From NCBI RefSeq assembly GCF_000379425.1, contig NZ_KB902237.1:1-64000 (forward strand): a DNA stretch of 64,000 bases, written 5' to 3'. Origin of the DNA: Corynebacterium lubricantis DSM 45231. GTDB lineage: Bacteria; Actinomycetota; Actinomycetes; Mycobacteriales; Mycobacteriaceae. A program made the position numbers and the translations under genes. Below, piece after piece: positions 17,620 through 26,424 of the stretch. Position 1 is the stretch's first letter. Every line of letters begins with the position of its first letter. The notes beneath the pieces are model-generated. The model had not been told where the DNA came from. It worked only from the letters and a program-made list of their open reading frames with translations, and made no database searches.

Positions 17620-18306
17620 ATGGACGCTATGTGGGCTGATCTTTTGCCCAATCTATGGCCCGCCTTTTGGACCACGATCAAACTGACCATCTATTCGGCT
17701 ATCGGGTCGATGATCCTTGGCACAATCCTGACGGCGATGCGTGTTTCTCCGGTGGGAATCCTCCGCAACATCGCAACTTTCTACATCAACACGGTGCGTA
17801 ACACGCCACTGACTTTGGTCGTATTGTTCTGCTCCTTTGGCTTGTACCAAAACCTGGGCTTGACGCTTGCGAGTAGAGAATCCTCCACCTTCCTGGCGGA
17901 TCAAAACTTCAGACTTGCGGTCTTAGGCTTCATTCTCTACACCTCGTGTTTCGTCGCTGAGTCTCTGCGCAGTGGTATCAATACCGTCGACTTTGGACAG
18001 GCCGAAGCGGCACGCTCAATTGGCCTGGGCTTCAACGACACCTTCCGGCTGATCGTCTTTCCTCAGGCGCTTCGCGCTGCCATCGTGCCGCTGGGTAACA
18101 CGTTGATCGCATTAACCAAGAACACCACGATCGCATCTGTGATTGGCGTTGCGGAAGCGTCACTGCTGATGAAGTCCACGATTGAGTTCCATGCGAACCA
18201 ACTCTTCGTCATCTTCGGTGTCTTCGCTCTTGGCTTTATCATCCTGACCCTTCCGATGGGCTTGTACCTGGGTCGACTCTCCGAACGTTTGGCGGTGAAG
18301 AAATAA
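17620..18306 (+). CDS. gluC: Glutamate ABC transporter permease GluC
   Basis: 228 residues with about five membrane helices. The ABC-permease EAA loop reads [26 protein letters not shown] in two parts (about 130-155) and contacts GluA. Strong AGGAGG ribosome site. The stop codon overlaps the gluD start (TAATG), so the two permease subunits are translationally coupled. Confidence 0.95.
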   Translation: MDAMWADLLPNLWPAFWTTIKLTIYSAIGSMILGTILTAMRVSPVGILRNIATFYINTVRNTPLTLVVLFCSFGLYQNLGLTLASRESSTFLADQNFRLAVLGFILYTSCFVAESLRSGINTVDFGQAEAARSIGLGFNDTFRLIVFPQALRAAIVPLGNTLIALTKNTTIASVIGVAEASLLMKSTIEFHANQLFVIFGVFALGFIILTLPMGLYLGRLSERLAVKK

Positions 18307-19244
18307 TGGCTGTACGCGCTACAGTTCTCTACGATGCACCCGGTCCAGTCGGGCGCCGGAGGAACCGCATCTACACAATCCTCACGCTCGTCGTGGTCGC
18401 GCTAATCCTCTGGTGGGTCATTGACTCCTTGGCGTCTAATGGCCAGCTCACAGCTGCAAAATGGACACCCTTCCTCCAGTCAAATACGTGGACAACCTAC
18501 TTGCTTCCAGGTCTGTGGGGCACAATCCGCGCCGCGGTGTTCAGCATCATCTTAGCCATCGTCTTCGGTGTGGTGTTTGGGCTTGGTCGTCTCTCCGAAG
18601 TGAAATTCGTCCGCTGGATCTGTGGGATTGTCGTGGAATTCTTCCGCGCTATCCCGGTGCTGTTGCTGATGATTTTCGCCTACCAGCTCTTTGCGGTCTA
18701 CGACGTCGTCCCGCCACGTCAGCTTGCATTCTCCGCAGTTGTCTTTGCCCTAACGCTATACAACGGCTCAGTGATCGCTGAGATCCTGCGCGCCGGAATT
18801 CGTTCCTTGCCGAAGGGACAAACAGAGGCCGCGCGTGCCCTCGGCTTGTCGCACAGACAAACCATGTGGCGGATTCTGCTGCCCCAATCCGTGGCCGCGA
18901 TGCTTCCAGCATTGATTTCACAGATGGTCATTGCGCTGAAGGACTCCGCGCTGGGTTACCAAATTGGCTACATCGAAGTGGTCCGCTCCGGCATCCAGTC
19001 CGCTTCTGCGAACCAGAACTTCCTGGCATCCTTGGTGATTGTGGCCATCGTTATGATCGCGATCAACTACGCCCTCACAGAACTCGCAGTTCGAGTAGAA
19101 AAGCAGCTCCGTGCAGGGCGAGCACGTAAGAATGTGTTCGCCAAAGTTCCCGAGGCCAAGTCTCAGGGCCTCGATACCAAAGACAATGTGAACACCGACT
19201 GGCATGCACCGGGTTATACGAAGATCGATAATCCGGATGAATAA
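18306..19244 (+). CDS. gluD: Glutamate ABC transporter permease GluD
   Basis: 312 residues. One N-terminal helix ([17 protein letters not shown]) and about five further helices are seen, with the EAA loop at [20 protein letters not shown] and a hydrophilic C-terminal tail of about 45 residues. It pairs with GluC as the membrane channel of the glutamate importer. Its start overlaps the gluC stop by one base. A perfect 18-bp hairpin ends the operon. Confidence 0.95.
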   Translation: MAVRATVLYDAPGPVGRRRNRIYTILTLVVVALILWWVIDSLASNGQLTAAKWTPFLQSNTWTTYLLPGLWGTIRAAVFSIILAIVFGVVFGLGRLSEVKFVRWICGIVVEFFRAIPVLLLMIFAYQLFAVYDVVPPRQLAFSAVVFALTLYNGSVIAEILRAGIRSLPKGQTEAARALGLSHRQTMWRILLPQSVAAMLPALISQMVIALKDSALGYQIGYIEVVRSGIQSASANQNFLASLVIVAIVMIAINYALTELAVRVEKQLRAGRARKNVFAKVPEAKSQGLDTKDNVNTDWHAPGYTKIDNPDE

Positions 19245-19271
19245 CCCCGACAGTTAGACTCAATCCCGAAT

Positions 19272-19320
19272 CAAAACCGGGCTGTACACAATCACTCGTG
19301 TACAGCCCGGTTTTGGTTTT
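19272..19320. terminator. Bidirectional terminator between gluD and recX
   Basis: A perfect 18-bp stem, CAAAACCGGGCTGTACAC (19272-19289) with GTGTACAGCCCGGTTTTG (19298-19315), and an eight-base loop. The T-rich right flank serves gluD; the A-run inside the left arm can serve recX on the other strand. Confidence 0.9.
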
Positions 19321-19335
19321 TGTGGGGTGAAGCAA

Positions 19336-19923
19336 TCAATCTAGTTCTTCAATACGCGTGTCCAACGCATTTTTCGCTAGAGAGAGGCTCATTCCGGAGG
19401 AGAATCCTCGCCGCGCGAGCACCCCGACGATGCGGCGTAAATACTTATCGTATTCAGTTCGGTCTTGCGGGACCGCCTTGATGGCGCGTGCCTTCTTTTC
19501 TGCCACCCCGCGCGCAATAGTTTCCTCGGTATCCTCAGAGATCTGCTCTAGTGCATCGGCGCGCACTTCAGCAGCCACCCCTTTGTCACGCAATTCAAGG
19601 TCCAGCGCGCGCGAAGACTTTCCCCTGCGCGCTGAACGCTGACGGACCCACTCTGTGGCAAAAGCGCGATCATCAATGAGGCCGGCTTCCTCGAGACCAT
19701 CTAAGACATCATCGACAAGCTCCGCTTCAAATTCCGCGTCAATGAGGCGAGTGCGCAACTCCGAACGCGACCGAGCGCGCTGATCCAAAAGACCTAACGC
19801 GCGTTTACGAATTGGAGCGCGCGCCTCTTCTGCTGCCCGGTCAAACAATGCAGGTGACTCCCCTGCCTCGTAGGCCTCCAGCGCGGCTTGCAGTTTTGCG
19901 AGCTTTTCTGGATCAGGTTGCAT
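19336..19923 (-). CDS. recX: Regulatory protein RecX
   Basis: 195 residues, made of the three helical repeats typical of RecX. Clear segments are RKRALGLLDQRARSRSELRTRL, LVDDVLDGLEEAGLIDDRAFATEWV and VGVLARRGFSSGMSLSL. RecX restrains RecA filament growth and activity. It starts five bases after the recA stop, so the two are cotranscribed. Confidence 0.94.
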   Translation of the reverse strand: MQPDPEKLAKLQAALEAYEAGESPALFDRAAEEARAPIRKRALGLLDQRARSRSELRTRLIDAEFEAELVDDVLDGLEEAGLIDDRAFATEWVRQRSARRGKSSRALDLELRDKGVAAEVRADALEQISEDTEETIARGVAEKKARAIKAVPQDRTEYDKYLRRIVGVLARRGFSSGMSLSLAKNALDTRIEELD

Positions 19924-19928
19924 GACTA

Positions 19929-21068
19929 CTACTTGTCTGCGGTTTCCGTCTCCACCGCAAAGGTCTCAGACTCATCCTCATCGTCAAAATCGATGTTAGG
20001 AACCATATCTACAGGGTCATCGGTGAGTTCATCATCGGATGCGGCGAACTCTCCAACACCGAGCTTTTGGAAGATCTTTCGTTCGATCTCGTCTGCCAGC
20101 GCGGGGTTTTCCTTCAGGTTCAGGCGAGACTTTTCCTTGCCCTGACCAAGTTGGTCTCCCTCGTACGTAAACCAAGAGCCAGACTTCTTCACAATGCCCT
20201 GCTCAACTCCCATGTCAATAATGGAAGATTCACGAGAAATGCCTTCGCCGTACATGATGTCGAACTCCGCGATCTTGAACGGTGGCGACACCTTGTTCTT
20301 CACAATCTTCATGCGCGTGCGGTTACCAATTGCGTCCTGGCCCTCCTTGAGGGTCTGGATACGGCGCACGTCTGCGCGCACTGAAGCGTAGAACTTCAGC
20401 GCCTTACCGCCGGTTGTGGTTTCAGGAGAGCCGAACATGACGCCGATCTTTTCACGCAGCTGGTTAATGAAGATCGCGGTAGTACCGGTGTTATGGATGG
20501 CACCAGTCATCTTACGAAGTGCCTGGGACATCAGACGTGCCTGCAGGCCGACGTGGGAATCACCCATCTCGCCTTCAATTTCAGCCTTCGGGGTCAGCGC
20601 GGCAACAGAGTCAATGACGACCATGTCGATGGCACCGGAGCGCACCAGCATGTCTGCAATTTCAAGAGCCTGCTCACCGGTATCTGGCTGGGAAACCAGT
20701 AAATTGTCGGTGTCGACGCCCAGCTTCTTTGCATAATCAGGATCGAGTGCATGCTCTGCGTCAATGAACGCGGCGATGCCACCCGCTGCCTGAGTTTGGG
20801 CAATTGCGTGCAAAGCAACGGTGGTCTTACCGGAAGACTCTGGACCATAAATTTCGACGATGCGACCGCGTGGCCAGCCGCCGATACCTAGTGCAACGTC
20901 GATAGCGGTATTACCCGAAGAAATGGCCTGAATGGGAGGACGGTTTTCGTCCCCGAGACGCATAATGGCTCCCTTGCCAAAATCCTTCTCGATCATTGCC
21001 ATTGCTGCATCGAGGGCCTTTTGACGGTCACCCGATGCGGACGCTGCAGTTTTCTTCTTTGCTGCCAT
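19929..21068 (-). CDS. recA: Recombinase RecA
   Basis: 379 residues. Walker A GPESSGKT (75-82), Walker [11 protein letters not shown], the MAW motif region, L1/L2 DNA loops around [10 protein letters not shown] and [28 protein letters not shown], and an acidic C-terminal tail that is longer than in E. coli. RecA drives homologous recombination and LexA self-cleavage. No intein is present. A LexA-like box lies about 200 bases upstream at 21270-21285. Confidence 0.97.
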   Translation of the reverse strand: MAAKKKTAASASGDRQKALDAAMAMIEKDFGKGAIMRLGDENRPPIQAISSGNTAIDVALGIGGWPRGRIVEIYGPESSGKTTVALHAIAQTQAAGGIAAFIDAEHALDPDYAKKLGVDTDNLLVSQPDTGEQALEIADMLVRSGAIDMVVIDSVAALTPKAEIEGEMGDSHVGLQARLMSQALRKMTGAIHNTGTTAIFINQLREKIGVMFGSPETTTGGKALKFYASVRADVRRIQTLKEGQDAIGNRTRMKIVKNKVSPPFKIAEFDIMYGEGISRESSIIDMGVEQGIVKKSGSWFTYEGDQLGQGKEKSRLNLKENPALADEIERKIFQKLGVGEFAASDDELTDDPVDMVPNIDFDDEDESETFAVETETADK

Positions 21069-21269
21069 GAATTGGTGCTTCTTTCTTCAGATACGTTGAG
21101 TGAGGCTATCTTCGCTGCAGATTCCCAGCCGCTGCTGCTTATTTCTAGCCAACCTGTCGTTGTATTAGACCCCGGCGAGGCCCGCAAGGTTCCCTCTGGT
21201 TTTAAACTCTTTGTGGCTTCACAATAAAATTTCCGCCTGACACAATCACTAACATACACGCACGGGTGT

Positions 21270-21285
21270 TCGATTACTAGTTCGA
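21270..21285. promoter_or_regulatory. recA: LexA (SOS) box candidate
   Basis: TCGATTACTAGTTCGA; read on the minus strand TCGAACTAGTAATCGA. One half-site is a perfect TCGAAC; the other keeps TCGA, giving 10 of 12 conserved positions of TCGAAC-N4-GTTCGA. It lies between recA and the DUF3046 gene, about 200 bases ahead of recA, where an SOS box is expected. Confidence 0.7.
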
Positions 21286-21307
21286 AATGCGCGTGTCGTG
21301 GAGGTGA

Positions 21308-21523
21308 CTATTTTCCAGGTCGATCAATGCCGAATCGACGGCTTTCCGGGATATCAAAATCGTCGCAAAGCTTCTCCCAGACCACCTTCGGATCGACCCC
21401 ATTTTCGATCAACATTTCGGGCGTGTCCCCCAGGTCGGCGATCACATGCGAATGGACGATCCACTCGCCATGCGCGCCCCCGAACTCGTCTTCAATGAGC
21501 TGGTGGAATTCAGTCAAACGCAT
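21308..21523 (-). CDS. DUF3046 family protein
   Basis: 71 residues beginning MRLTEFHQLIEDEFG, with HVIADLGDTPEMLIENGVDPKVVWEKLCDDFDIP. This small protein is found beside recA in many actinobacteria. The start at 21523 is preferred: an upstream in-frame ATG would run into the bioY promoter. It has no membrane segment, and its compact helical pattern gives no mechanism. Function unknown; the place next to recA/recX and a LexA-like box suggests, but does not show, a link to DNA damage. Confidence 0.8.
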   Translation of the reverse strand: MRLTEFHQLIEDEFGGAHGEWIVHSHVIADLGDTPEMLIENGVDPKVVWEKLCDDFDIPESRRFGIDRPGK

Positions 21524-21581
21524 GGGCCCTAATATACAAGAGAAGAAATTTTCAGCCGGGAACGCCACCTCAATTACGCGT

Positions 21582-21598
21582 CTTGAACGGTGTTCAAG
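21582..21598. promoter_or_regulatory. bioY: BioQ-type operator ahead of bioY
   Basis: A perfect inverted repeat, CTTGAAC-GGT-GTTCAAG, with seven-base arms ends 13 bases before the bioY start codon. Its core TGAAC-N3-GTTCA closely matches the corynebacterial BioQ (TetR-type biotin regulator) operator type. Occupancy would block transcription of bioYMN when biotin is sufficient. Confidence 0.8.
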
Positions 21599-21611
21599 TA
21601 TGGTCTTTTGC

Positions 21612-22181
21612 ATGACAAACACAACCCGGTCAGCAACGGCCGATATTGCCTATATCGCAGTCTTCGCTGCGCTCATCATCGTGCTTGCTTTCGTCTCGAT
21701 CCCTGTCGGCACCGCGGGTATCCCCATCGTTTTGCAAAACGCAGCCTGCATCCTCGCTGGCCTCGTCCTCGGTGCACGACGTGGATTCTTCTCGGTCCTG
21801 CTCTTCCTGGTTCTTGGCCTGATCGGCATTCCGGTTCTGGCGGGTGGCCGCACGACGCTGGCTGCACTCGCGGGTACCTCCGTGGGCTACCTCGTGGGTT
21901 ACATGCTCTCCGCACTGGTTGCGGGGTGGATTGCTTACGCGGCATTGTCCAAGACTGCCCTGGCACGCACTGCCGGATTCGTTCTTGCCGGTGTTGTGGG
22001 CCTGTTGATCCAATATGTCTGCGGTGCTATCGGTCTTGTTTTCCGCGCCGATCTCACCGTCGGTGCCGCCGCGGCCGCACAGCTTGCCTTCGTGGTACCT
22101 GACGCGGTGAAGGTCGCCGTCATGATTGTTATCGCGCTGGCAGTTCACCAGGCCTTTCCCAATCTTCGTCGCGGAAAGTAG
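21612..22181 (+). CDS. bioY: Biotin transporter substrate-binding subunit BioY
   Basis: 189 residues, almost wholly hydrophobic, with about six helices, the S-component of an ECF importer. BioY family features are PIVLQNAACILAGLVLGARRG (an N-terminal AxxxA/Gln loop) and GIPVLAGGRTTLAALAGTSVGYLVGY, which binds biotin. It works with BioM and BioN. It begins at ATG 21612; a longer in-frame extension upstream is rejected because it crosses the operator palindrome. Confidence 0.93.
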   Translation: MTNTTRSATADIAYIAVFAALIIVLAFVSIPVGTAGIPIVLQNAACILAGLVLGARRGFFSVLLFLVLGLIGIPVLAGGRTTLAALAGTSVGYLVGYMLSALVAGWIAYAALSKTALARTAGFVLAGVVGLLIQYVCGAIGLVFRADLTVGAAAAAQLAFVVPDAVKVAVMIVIALAVHQAFPNLRRGK

Positions 22182-22192
22182 ACTTCTGACCC

Positions 22193-22882
22193 GTGCCCAC
22201 CATTACTTTTTCTAACGCTGCCGTCGAGTATGACGGCACGACCATTCTGCACCCCGTCGAACTGAGTCTCGACGAGCAAAGGATCGGGATTATTGGTTCC
22301 AACGGCTCTGGAAAATCAACACTGGCACGGTTGATCAACGGCCTGATTAGTCCCACAAGTGGCAGCGTGTCTTACGACGGCCTGCGCACCGATAAAGACG
22401 GCAAACAGATCCGCAAAAGAGTCGGTTTCGTGTTTTCCGATGCGGAATCGCAGATTATTATGCCCCGCGTTGCCGACGACGTCGCCTTCTCATTGCGAGG
22501 CCGCAAACTCTCTAAAGACGAAAAGCACTCCCTGGTCCAGGACATGCTCACCCGCTTCCAGCTTGAGAGCCATAGCGACGATTCCCCACACACCCTATCC
22601 GGTGGTGAGAAACAGCTCCTCGCGCTTGCATCTGTGCTCATTTTAGAACCCGAGACGATCATTGCCGACGAGCCGACCACGCTTTTGGATCTGCGCAATC
22701 GCCGGCGCATTGCACGAGAATTCGCTGCCCTTGAACAACAGCTGATCGTCGTCACGCACGACCTCGATCTCATTGCTGACTTCGACCGCGTCCTCGTCCT
22801 CGACAACGGGAAAGTGTGCTTTGACGGCGATGCTCAGGCAGCTGGTGATTTCTACACGGCGCGAATGGACGTGCTGCCATGA
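22193..22882 (+). CDS. bioM: Biotin ECF transporter ATPase BioM
   Basis: 229 residues from a GTG start 11 bases after bioY. Walker A GSNGSGKST, Q-loop region VFSDAESQIIM, signature LSGGEKQLLAL, Walker B TIIADEPTTLLDLRNR and the switch His VVTHDLD are seen, as expected for ECF A-type ATPases. It energises BioY together with BioN. The stop overlaps the bioN start (ATGA). Confidence 0.93.
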   Translation: MPTITFSNAAVEYDGTTILHPVELSLDEQRIGIIGSNGSGKSTLARLINGLISPTSGSVSYDGLRTDKDGKQIRKRVGFVFSDAESQIIMPRVADDVAFSLRGRKLSKDEKHSLVQDMLTRFQLESHSDDSPHTLSGGEKQLLALASVLILEPETIIADEPTTLLDLRNRRRIAREFAALEQQLIVVTHDLDLIADFDRVLVLDNGKVCFDGDAQAAGDFYTARMDVLP

Positions 22883-23493
22883 TCAGAACACTGCCTCTCG
22901 GGGCGTATGTCCCGGGCAATACGCTGCTTCACCGTCTTCCGGCGTGGCTCAAGCTGGTAGCCCTGATCGTTTTCGTCCTCGTCGTCGCATTCTTGGGAAC
23001 CACTCCCCTGCGCAGCGGTATCGCACTGATCTGTGTGGCTGTCGGATTCCTGATCGGGCGTATCCCCTGGCGCACCGCTGCCGAACAGACGCTTCCGGTC
23101 GTGCCGCTGCTGCTCATTCTCGGTGCGTTCCAGGTCTGGAACAACTCCTGGGAGGCAGCGATTGCCCTTGTCATCGGGCTGTTTGCCTCGGTGGCGGCCG
23201 CGGCTCTTCTGACTTTGACCACCACGATCGCAGCGCTCATGGAATCGCTGGAACGCGCGATGGCACCTTTTGCTCGATTCGGGCTTCCCGTGGAAAACAT
23301 CAGCCTCGCGATTTCGCTAACTATCCGGCTGATCCCGCTCATGCTGGCCACCGTCAACGAAGTCCTCGAGGCGAGAAAAGCCCGCGGTGCCGGAATGAGC
23401 CTGCAGGCCTTCGGTACTCCGGTGATCATTCGCAGTATTAGGCGCGCTCAGCAGCTCGCCGAAGCCTTGCAAGCTCGGGGTGTCGGAGACTAA
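22879..23493 (+). CDS. bioN: Biotin ECF transporter membrane subunit BioN
   Basis: 204 residues, the T-component. About five membrane helices are present (WLKLVALIVFVLVVAFLG, GIALICVAVGFLIG, TLPVVPLLLILGAFQ and others). The two coupling helices contain Ala-Arg-Gly-type motifs: EARKARGAGMSL and ALQARGVG, which contact BioM. Last gene of bioYMN, overlapping bioM by four bases. Confidence 0.92.
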   Translation: MIRTLPLGAYVPGNTLLHRLPAWLKLVALIVFVLVVAFLGTTPLRSGIALICVAVGFLIGRIPWRTAAEQTLPVVPLLLILGAFQVWNNSWEAAIALVIGLFASVAAAALLTLTTTIAALMESLERAMAPFARFGLPVENISLAISLTIRLIPLMLATVNEVLEARKARGAGMSLQAFGTPVIIRSIRRAQQLAEALQARGVGD

Positions 23494-23511
23494 ATCCGCA
23501 CATCAACGCGA

Positions 23512-23546
23512 AAGCCCGCCTCACTGGTCGTCAGTGAGGCGGGCTT
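23512..23546. terminator. Terminator between bioN and pspA
   Basis: Perfect 15-bp stem AAGCCCGCCTCACTG / CAGTGAGGCGGGCTT with a five-base loop at 23527-23531. The two flanking genes converge, so it can end both transcripts. Confidence 0.88.
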
Positions 23547-23561
23547 AACTTTTCAAGTTAT

Positions 23562-24392
23562 TTACTCGCCACGAAGTTCACGCATGCGCTGCTGCACCGC
23601 GTCATTGGAGACGTTGGAAGCGCCGGTATCAGCGGAGCCCTCGATGGCCTGCTTCTGGCCGGACTCGATCGAGCCACCGTGCATTTCGGCGCGGATCTGC
23701 TCGAGGCGGGAGTGACCAGCCATCTGGACACCAGCCTGCTCGACCTCAGCCATACGACCCTCAACGGAGTTCTGTGCAAGTTCGGCCTGCCCCAGAGCCT
23801 TGGAGTAACGACGCTCAATCTTGTCGCGGACCTGATCCAAGTTCGGGCTACCGTTTGCCGTAATGGAGTTCATCGACTGCAGGGACTCGGAGACCTTCTC
23901 CTGCATCTTCGCCTGCTCCAGCTGGCTCAGCAGCTTCGAGCGCTCAGCAACCTTCTGCTGCAGAGCTGCGGAGTTGCGCTCAACTGCCTTCTTAGCCTGG
24001 TCTGCCTGCTGCAGGGCCTGGTCGTGGAGCTGCTTGGTGTCCTCCACCGACTGCTCTGCAGTGACGAGCTGCGCAGCAAAAGCCTCAGCAGCGTTTTCGT
24101 ACTCGATAGCCTTCTTCTCGTCGCCCTCAGCACGAGCCTTGTCAGCCAACTGCAGTGCCTGGCGGGTGTTCGCCTGCAACTTTTCAATATCGCCCAGGCG
24201 ACGGTTCAGCTGCATTTCGAGCTGACGCTGGTTACCAATGACAGCTGCTGCCTGCTGAGAGAGCTCCTGGTGCTGACGCTGCGCCTCACCGATGGCCTGC
24301 TCGATTTGGACCTTCGGGTCGGCGTTTTCCTCAATCTTGCTGTCGAACAGCGCCATGAGGTAGTTCCAAAATTTCTTAAATGGGTTAGCCAT
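23562..24392 (-). CDS. pspA: Phage shock protein A homologue (PspA/IM30)
   Basis: 276 residues, strongly coiled-coil after an N-terminal amphipathic helix ([19 protein letters not shown]). The core reads [21 protein letters not shown] and onward, with heptad-like charged helix to about residue 220. PspA assembles on stressed membranes and keeps the proton gradient. clgR lies just upstream on the same strand, as in mycobacteria where ClgR activates pspA. A flexible tail of about 40 residues ([15 protein letters not shown]) follows the coiled coil. Confidence 0.93.
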   Translation of the reverse strand: MANPFKKFWNYLMALFDSKIEENADPKVQIEQAIGEAQRQHQELSQQAAAVIGNQRQLEMQLNRRLGDIEKLQANTRQALQLADKARAEGDEKKAIEYENAAEAFAAQLVTAEQSVEDTKQLHDQALQQADQAKKAVERNSAALQQKVAERSKLLSQLEQAKMQEKVSESLQSMNSITANGSPNLDQVRDKIERRYSKALGQAELAQNSVEGRMAEVEQAGVQMAGHSRLEQIRAEMHGGSIESGQKQAIEGSADTGASNVSNDAVQQRMRELRGE

Positions 24393-24479
24393 TTGGAGTT
24401 AACCGACCTTTCGTGAAGGGAGAGCCTTTGCGTGAACTTTACCGTACGCGTCGGTTACATAGTACCGGAGCAGAGCCGT

Positions 24480-24842
24480 CTATGCTTCCGCTGCTGCAGG
24501 AGTTGTGGAGGCAAGTTCATCTGCCATGGTCTGCAGAGTCATATTCTGTGCCGCTTCCACCAGAACCTCCGCCACAGTAGTATCTAGCGCGTGACAGACG
24601 GAGGCGAGCAGCTCGGAAGAAACTTCCTTGCGCCCGCGTTCTAGCTCGGACAAATACCCGGGCGACACGCAGGCGTGTTCTGCAAGTTCACGCAGCGTCA
24701 TGCCCTTATCCGCGCGAAAGGCGCGGAGGGATAAGCCTAGTGCTTCTCGAAGGAGTGGCTCTGGACGAGGCGCAGCAGCCACGGGACGATCGGCGACCTG
24801 CGGAGCCGCCCGATTCTCTAAAAGTGCTGTTGTAGTTGCCAT
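24480..24842 (-). CDS. clgR: Transcriptional activator ClgR
   Basis: 120 residues. A Cro/CI-type helix-turn-helix at about residues 45-98 contains MTLRELAEHACVSPGYLSEL and SSELLASVCHALD. ClgR activates clp protease and stress genes in actinobacteria. The Ala-rich C-terminus ends AAAEA; in C. glutamicum the ClgR C-terminus is a Clp degradation tag, and this tail could act the same way. An N-terminal disordered leader of about 40 residues precedes the HTH. Starts at ATG 24842; a GTG four codons earlier also exists. Confidence 0.93.
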   Translation of the reverse strand: MATTTALLENRAAPQVADRPVAAAPRPEPLLREALGLSLRAFRADKGMTLRELAEHACVSPGYLSELERGRKEVSSELLASVCHALDTTVAEVLVEAAQNMTLQTMADELASTTPAAAEA

Positions 24843-24865
24843 CACTAATACCAACGTTCGGTTAA

Positions 24866-25405
24866 CTAATTTTGTTCCCGTACAACTCGGAGGAGTCCTT
24901 CAAGGACCGCATCGACGGCGTGGGCACGGATTTCCTCCCGCGACCCCGCCAATACGTGCAGTGGTGTGCCATGTCCCTCCACCACGGTAAATCGCGCCAC
25001 CTCAGGGGCGACCAATTCGGCAGCGGGCCACGCTGCAGTCCAGTTGGGGCCCGAGATGCCGATATAGACCTCGCCGACGGGATGCCCATCTTGGAGATCG
25101 GGACCGGCCACACCTGTCAGCGAGGCACCCCAGGTGGCACCGCAGACACGCCGCGCTCCCCGCGCCATCTCACGTGCGGTCTCAGGAGAAACAGGACCGT
25201 AGGCTTCCAGGACTCCCGAGGATACCCCGGCGAGGGATTCTTTGAGGTCGGTTGCATAGGTCACCAGCCCGCCGCGCAGCACCCTCGATGCGCCAGGAAC
25301 GTCGGCGACGGTGGCGCAGGCGCGACCTGCTGTCAGCGACTCGCAGAATGCGATGGTGAAGTTGCGGGACACGAGCTCGTCGATAAGCTGTGCTGCCTTA
25401 AGCAT
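24866..25405 (-). CDS. cinA: CinA C-terminal domain protein (NMN amidase-like)
   Basis: 179 residues, the CinA C-terminal domain alone; the N-terminal MoaB-like domain is absent. Conserved motif IAFCESLTAGRACA contains the catalytic Ser (SLTAG), and GGLVTYATDLKESLAGV, GATWGASLTGVAGPD are also visible. Such PncC-like proteins deamidate nicotinamide mononucleotide. ATG 25405 overlaps the pgsA stop by eight bases. It precedes clgR as in other corynebacteria. Confidence 0.92.
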   Translation of the reverse strand: MLKAAQLIDELVSRNFTIAFCESLTAGRACATVADVPGASRVLRGGLVTYATDLKESLAGVSSGVLEAYGPVSPETAREMARGARRVCGATWGASLTGVAGPDLQDGHPVGEVYIGISGPNWTAAWPAAELVAPEVARFTVVEGHGTPLHVLAGSREEIRAHAVDAVLEGLLRVVREQN

Positions 25406-25961
25406 TGGCGCGCTTCCCGTCGACGAGGTATTGAATACCGGTGACCACCGTGACAATAACGGCCACGAGCATGACCAGATAGGTTGGAATATCCATCCAC
25501 GCGGGCAGCGGGCACAGGTAGAGGGCGACGCCAAGTGTCTGCAGGACGGTTTTCACCTTCCCACCCTTCGATGCTGGGACGACCTTGCCTTGGCGCAAGA
25601 GCACCATGCGCCACACAGTGATACCTAATTCCCTAATAACAATGAGCACCGTCATCCAAATTGGCAGCGTCGAGGCAATATTCAGCGTCACTAACGCGGT
25701 GATCATCAACGCCTTGTCGGCGATGGGATCCGCGATCTTGCCGAAATCGGTGACCAGGTTGCGCGCGCGAGCAATATCGCCGTCAAGCTTGTCCGTGGCC
25801 ATCAGGACGACGAAAAGGCCAAATGCCCACCACCACTGCTGAGTCAGAACCAGCCAGGCAAAAACTGGGACAAAAATGATCCTTAACGAGGTCAGCACAT
25901 TCGGCAGATTGAAGTTGGACGGTTTCGCCCCTGCCTGCTGATCATGTGTCTGGTCACTCAC
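25398..25961 (-). CDS. pgsA: CDP-diacylglycerol-glycerol-3-phosphate 3-phosphatidyltransferase
   Basis: 187 residues with about five helices. The CDP-alcohol phosphotransferase signature D-x2-DG-x2-AR-x8-G-x3-D-x3-D is intact, reading DKLDGDIARAR followed by DFGKIADPIAD (about residues 57-80). PgsA makes phosphatidylglycerophosphate, the precursor of phosphatidylglycerol and cardiolipin. Overlaps cinA by eight bases; this pgsA-cinA-clgR order is shared with other corynebacteria. Confidence 0.93.
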   Translation of the reverse strand: MSDQTHDQQAGAKPSNFNLPNVLTSLRIIFVPVFAWLVLTQQWWWAFGLFVVLMATDKLDGDIARARNLVTDFGKIADPIADKALMITALVTLNIASTLPIWMTVLIVIRELGITVWRMVLLRQGKVVPASKGGKVKTVLQTLGVALYLCPLPAWMDIPTYLVMLVAVIVTVVTGIQYLVDGKRANA

Positions 25962-26051
25962 GTTCCCCAGCCTACCCTCCCAGATAATTCACTCGTATCT
26001 ACGGCCCGTCAATGTGCCAATCAGGACATCAGGTCCGGGTATTATTCCCCT

Positions 26052-26345
26052 ATGAAATATTTTGCAGTCCATTACACTTATGCCAACGAGGCTCCAGAGG
26101 TTGTTGCCCTGCGCCCGGTTCACCGCGAGTTCCTGGGCACGTTGTTGGATCAGGGAAAGCTTGTCGGTTCCGGACCGTACACGGATGGCCTCGGTTCCGC
26201 GCTGATCATTATTCGCCTGGAGGCTCCGGCCTCCATCGACGATGCCATTCAGCTGATGAACGATGATCCTTTCCACAAAGAAAAGGTCCTCGCCGGCCGT
26301 TCCATCCGCGAGTGGAATCCCGTCATCAACGTGTTCAAGGATTAA
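26052..26345 (+). CDS. YciI family protein
   Basis: 97 residues forming a ferredoxin-like alpha/beta fold. The YCII-related hallmarks are MKYFAVHYTY, HREFLGTLLDQGKLVGSGPYTDG (the conserved H...GKLVGSGP) and DDPFHKEKVLAGRSIREWNPVI. Members are small stand-alone enzymes or binding proteins whose chemistry is mostly unknown. The ATG at 26052 is preferred over a longer frame that would enter the pgsA promoter region. Confidence 0.87.
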   Translation: MKYFAVHYTYANEAPEVVALRPVHREFLGTLLDQGKLVGSGPYTDGLGSALIIIRLEAPASIDDAIQLMNDDPFHKEKVLAGRSIREWNPVINVFKD

Positions 26346-26366
26346 GTGCTTTTCGCTTTACGACGA

Positions 26367-26407
26367 AAAATCGGCTCCCGCCTGAAGTTCAGGCGGGAGC
26401 CGATTTT
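26367..26407. terminator. Terminator between the YciI gene and the TerC gene
   Basis: Long hairpin of about 20 bp: AAAATCGGCTCCCGCCTGAA (26367-26386) with its exact complement 26388-26407 around a single central base. A-runs on the left and T-runs on the right make it usable in both directions. Confidence 0.9.
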
Positions 26408-26424
26408 CTTGGCTCTATGTATTT

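Noticed and set aside
21327..21611. Upstream extension of bioY
   Set aside because: It crosses the BioQ-like palindrome and lies opposite the DUF3046 gene; the ATG at 21612 fits BioY.
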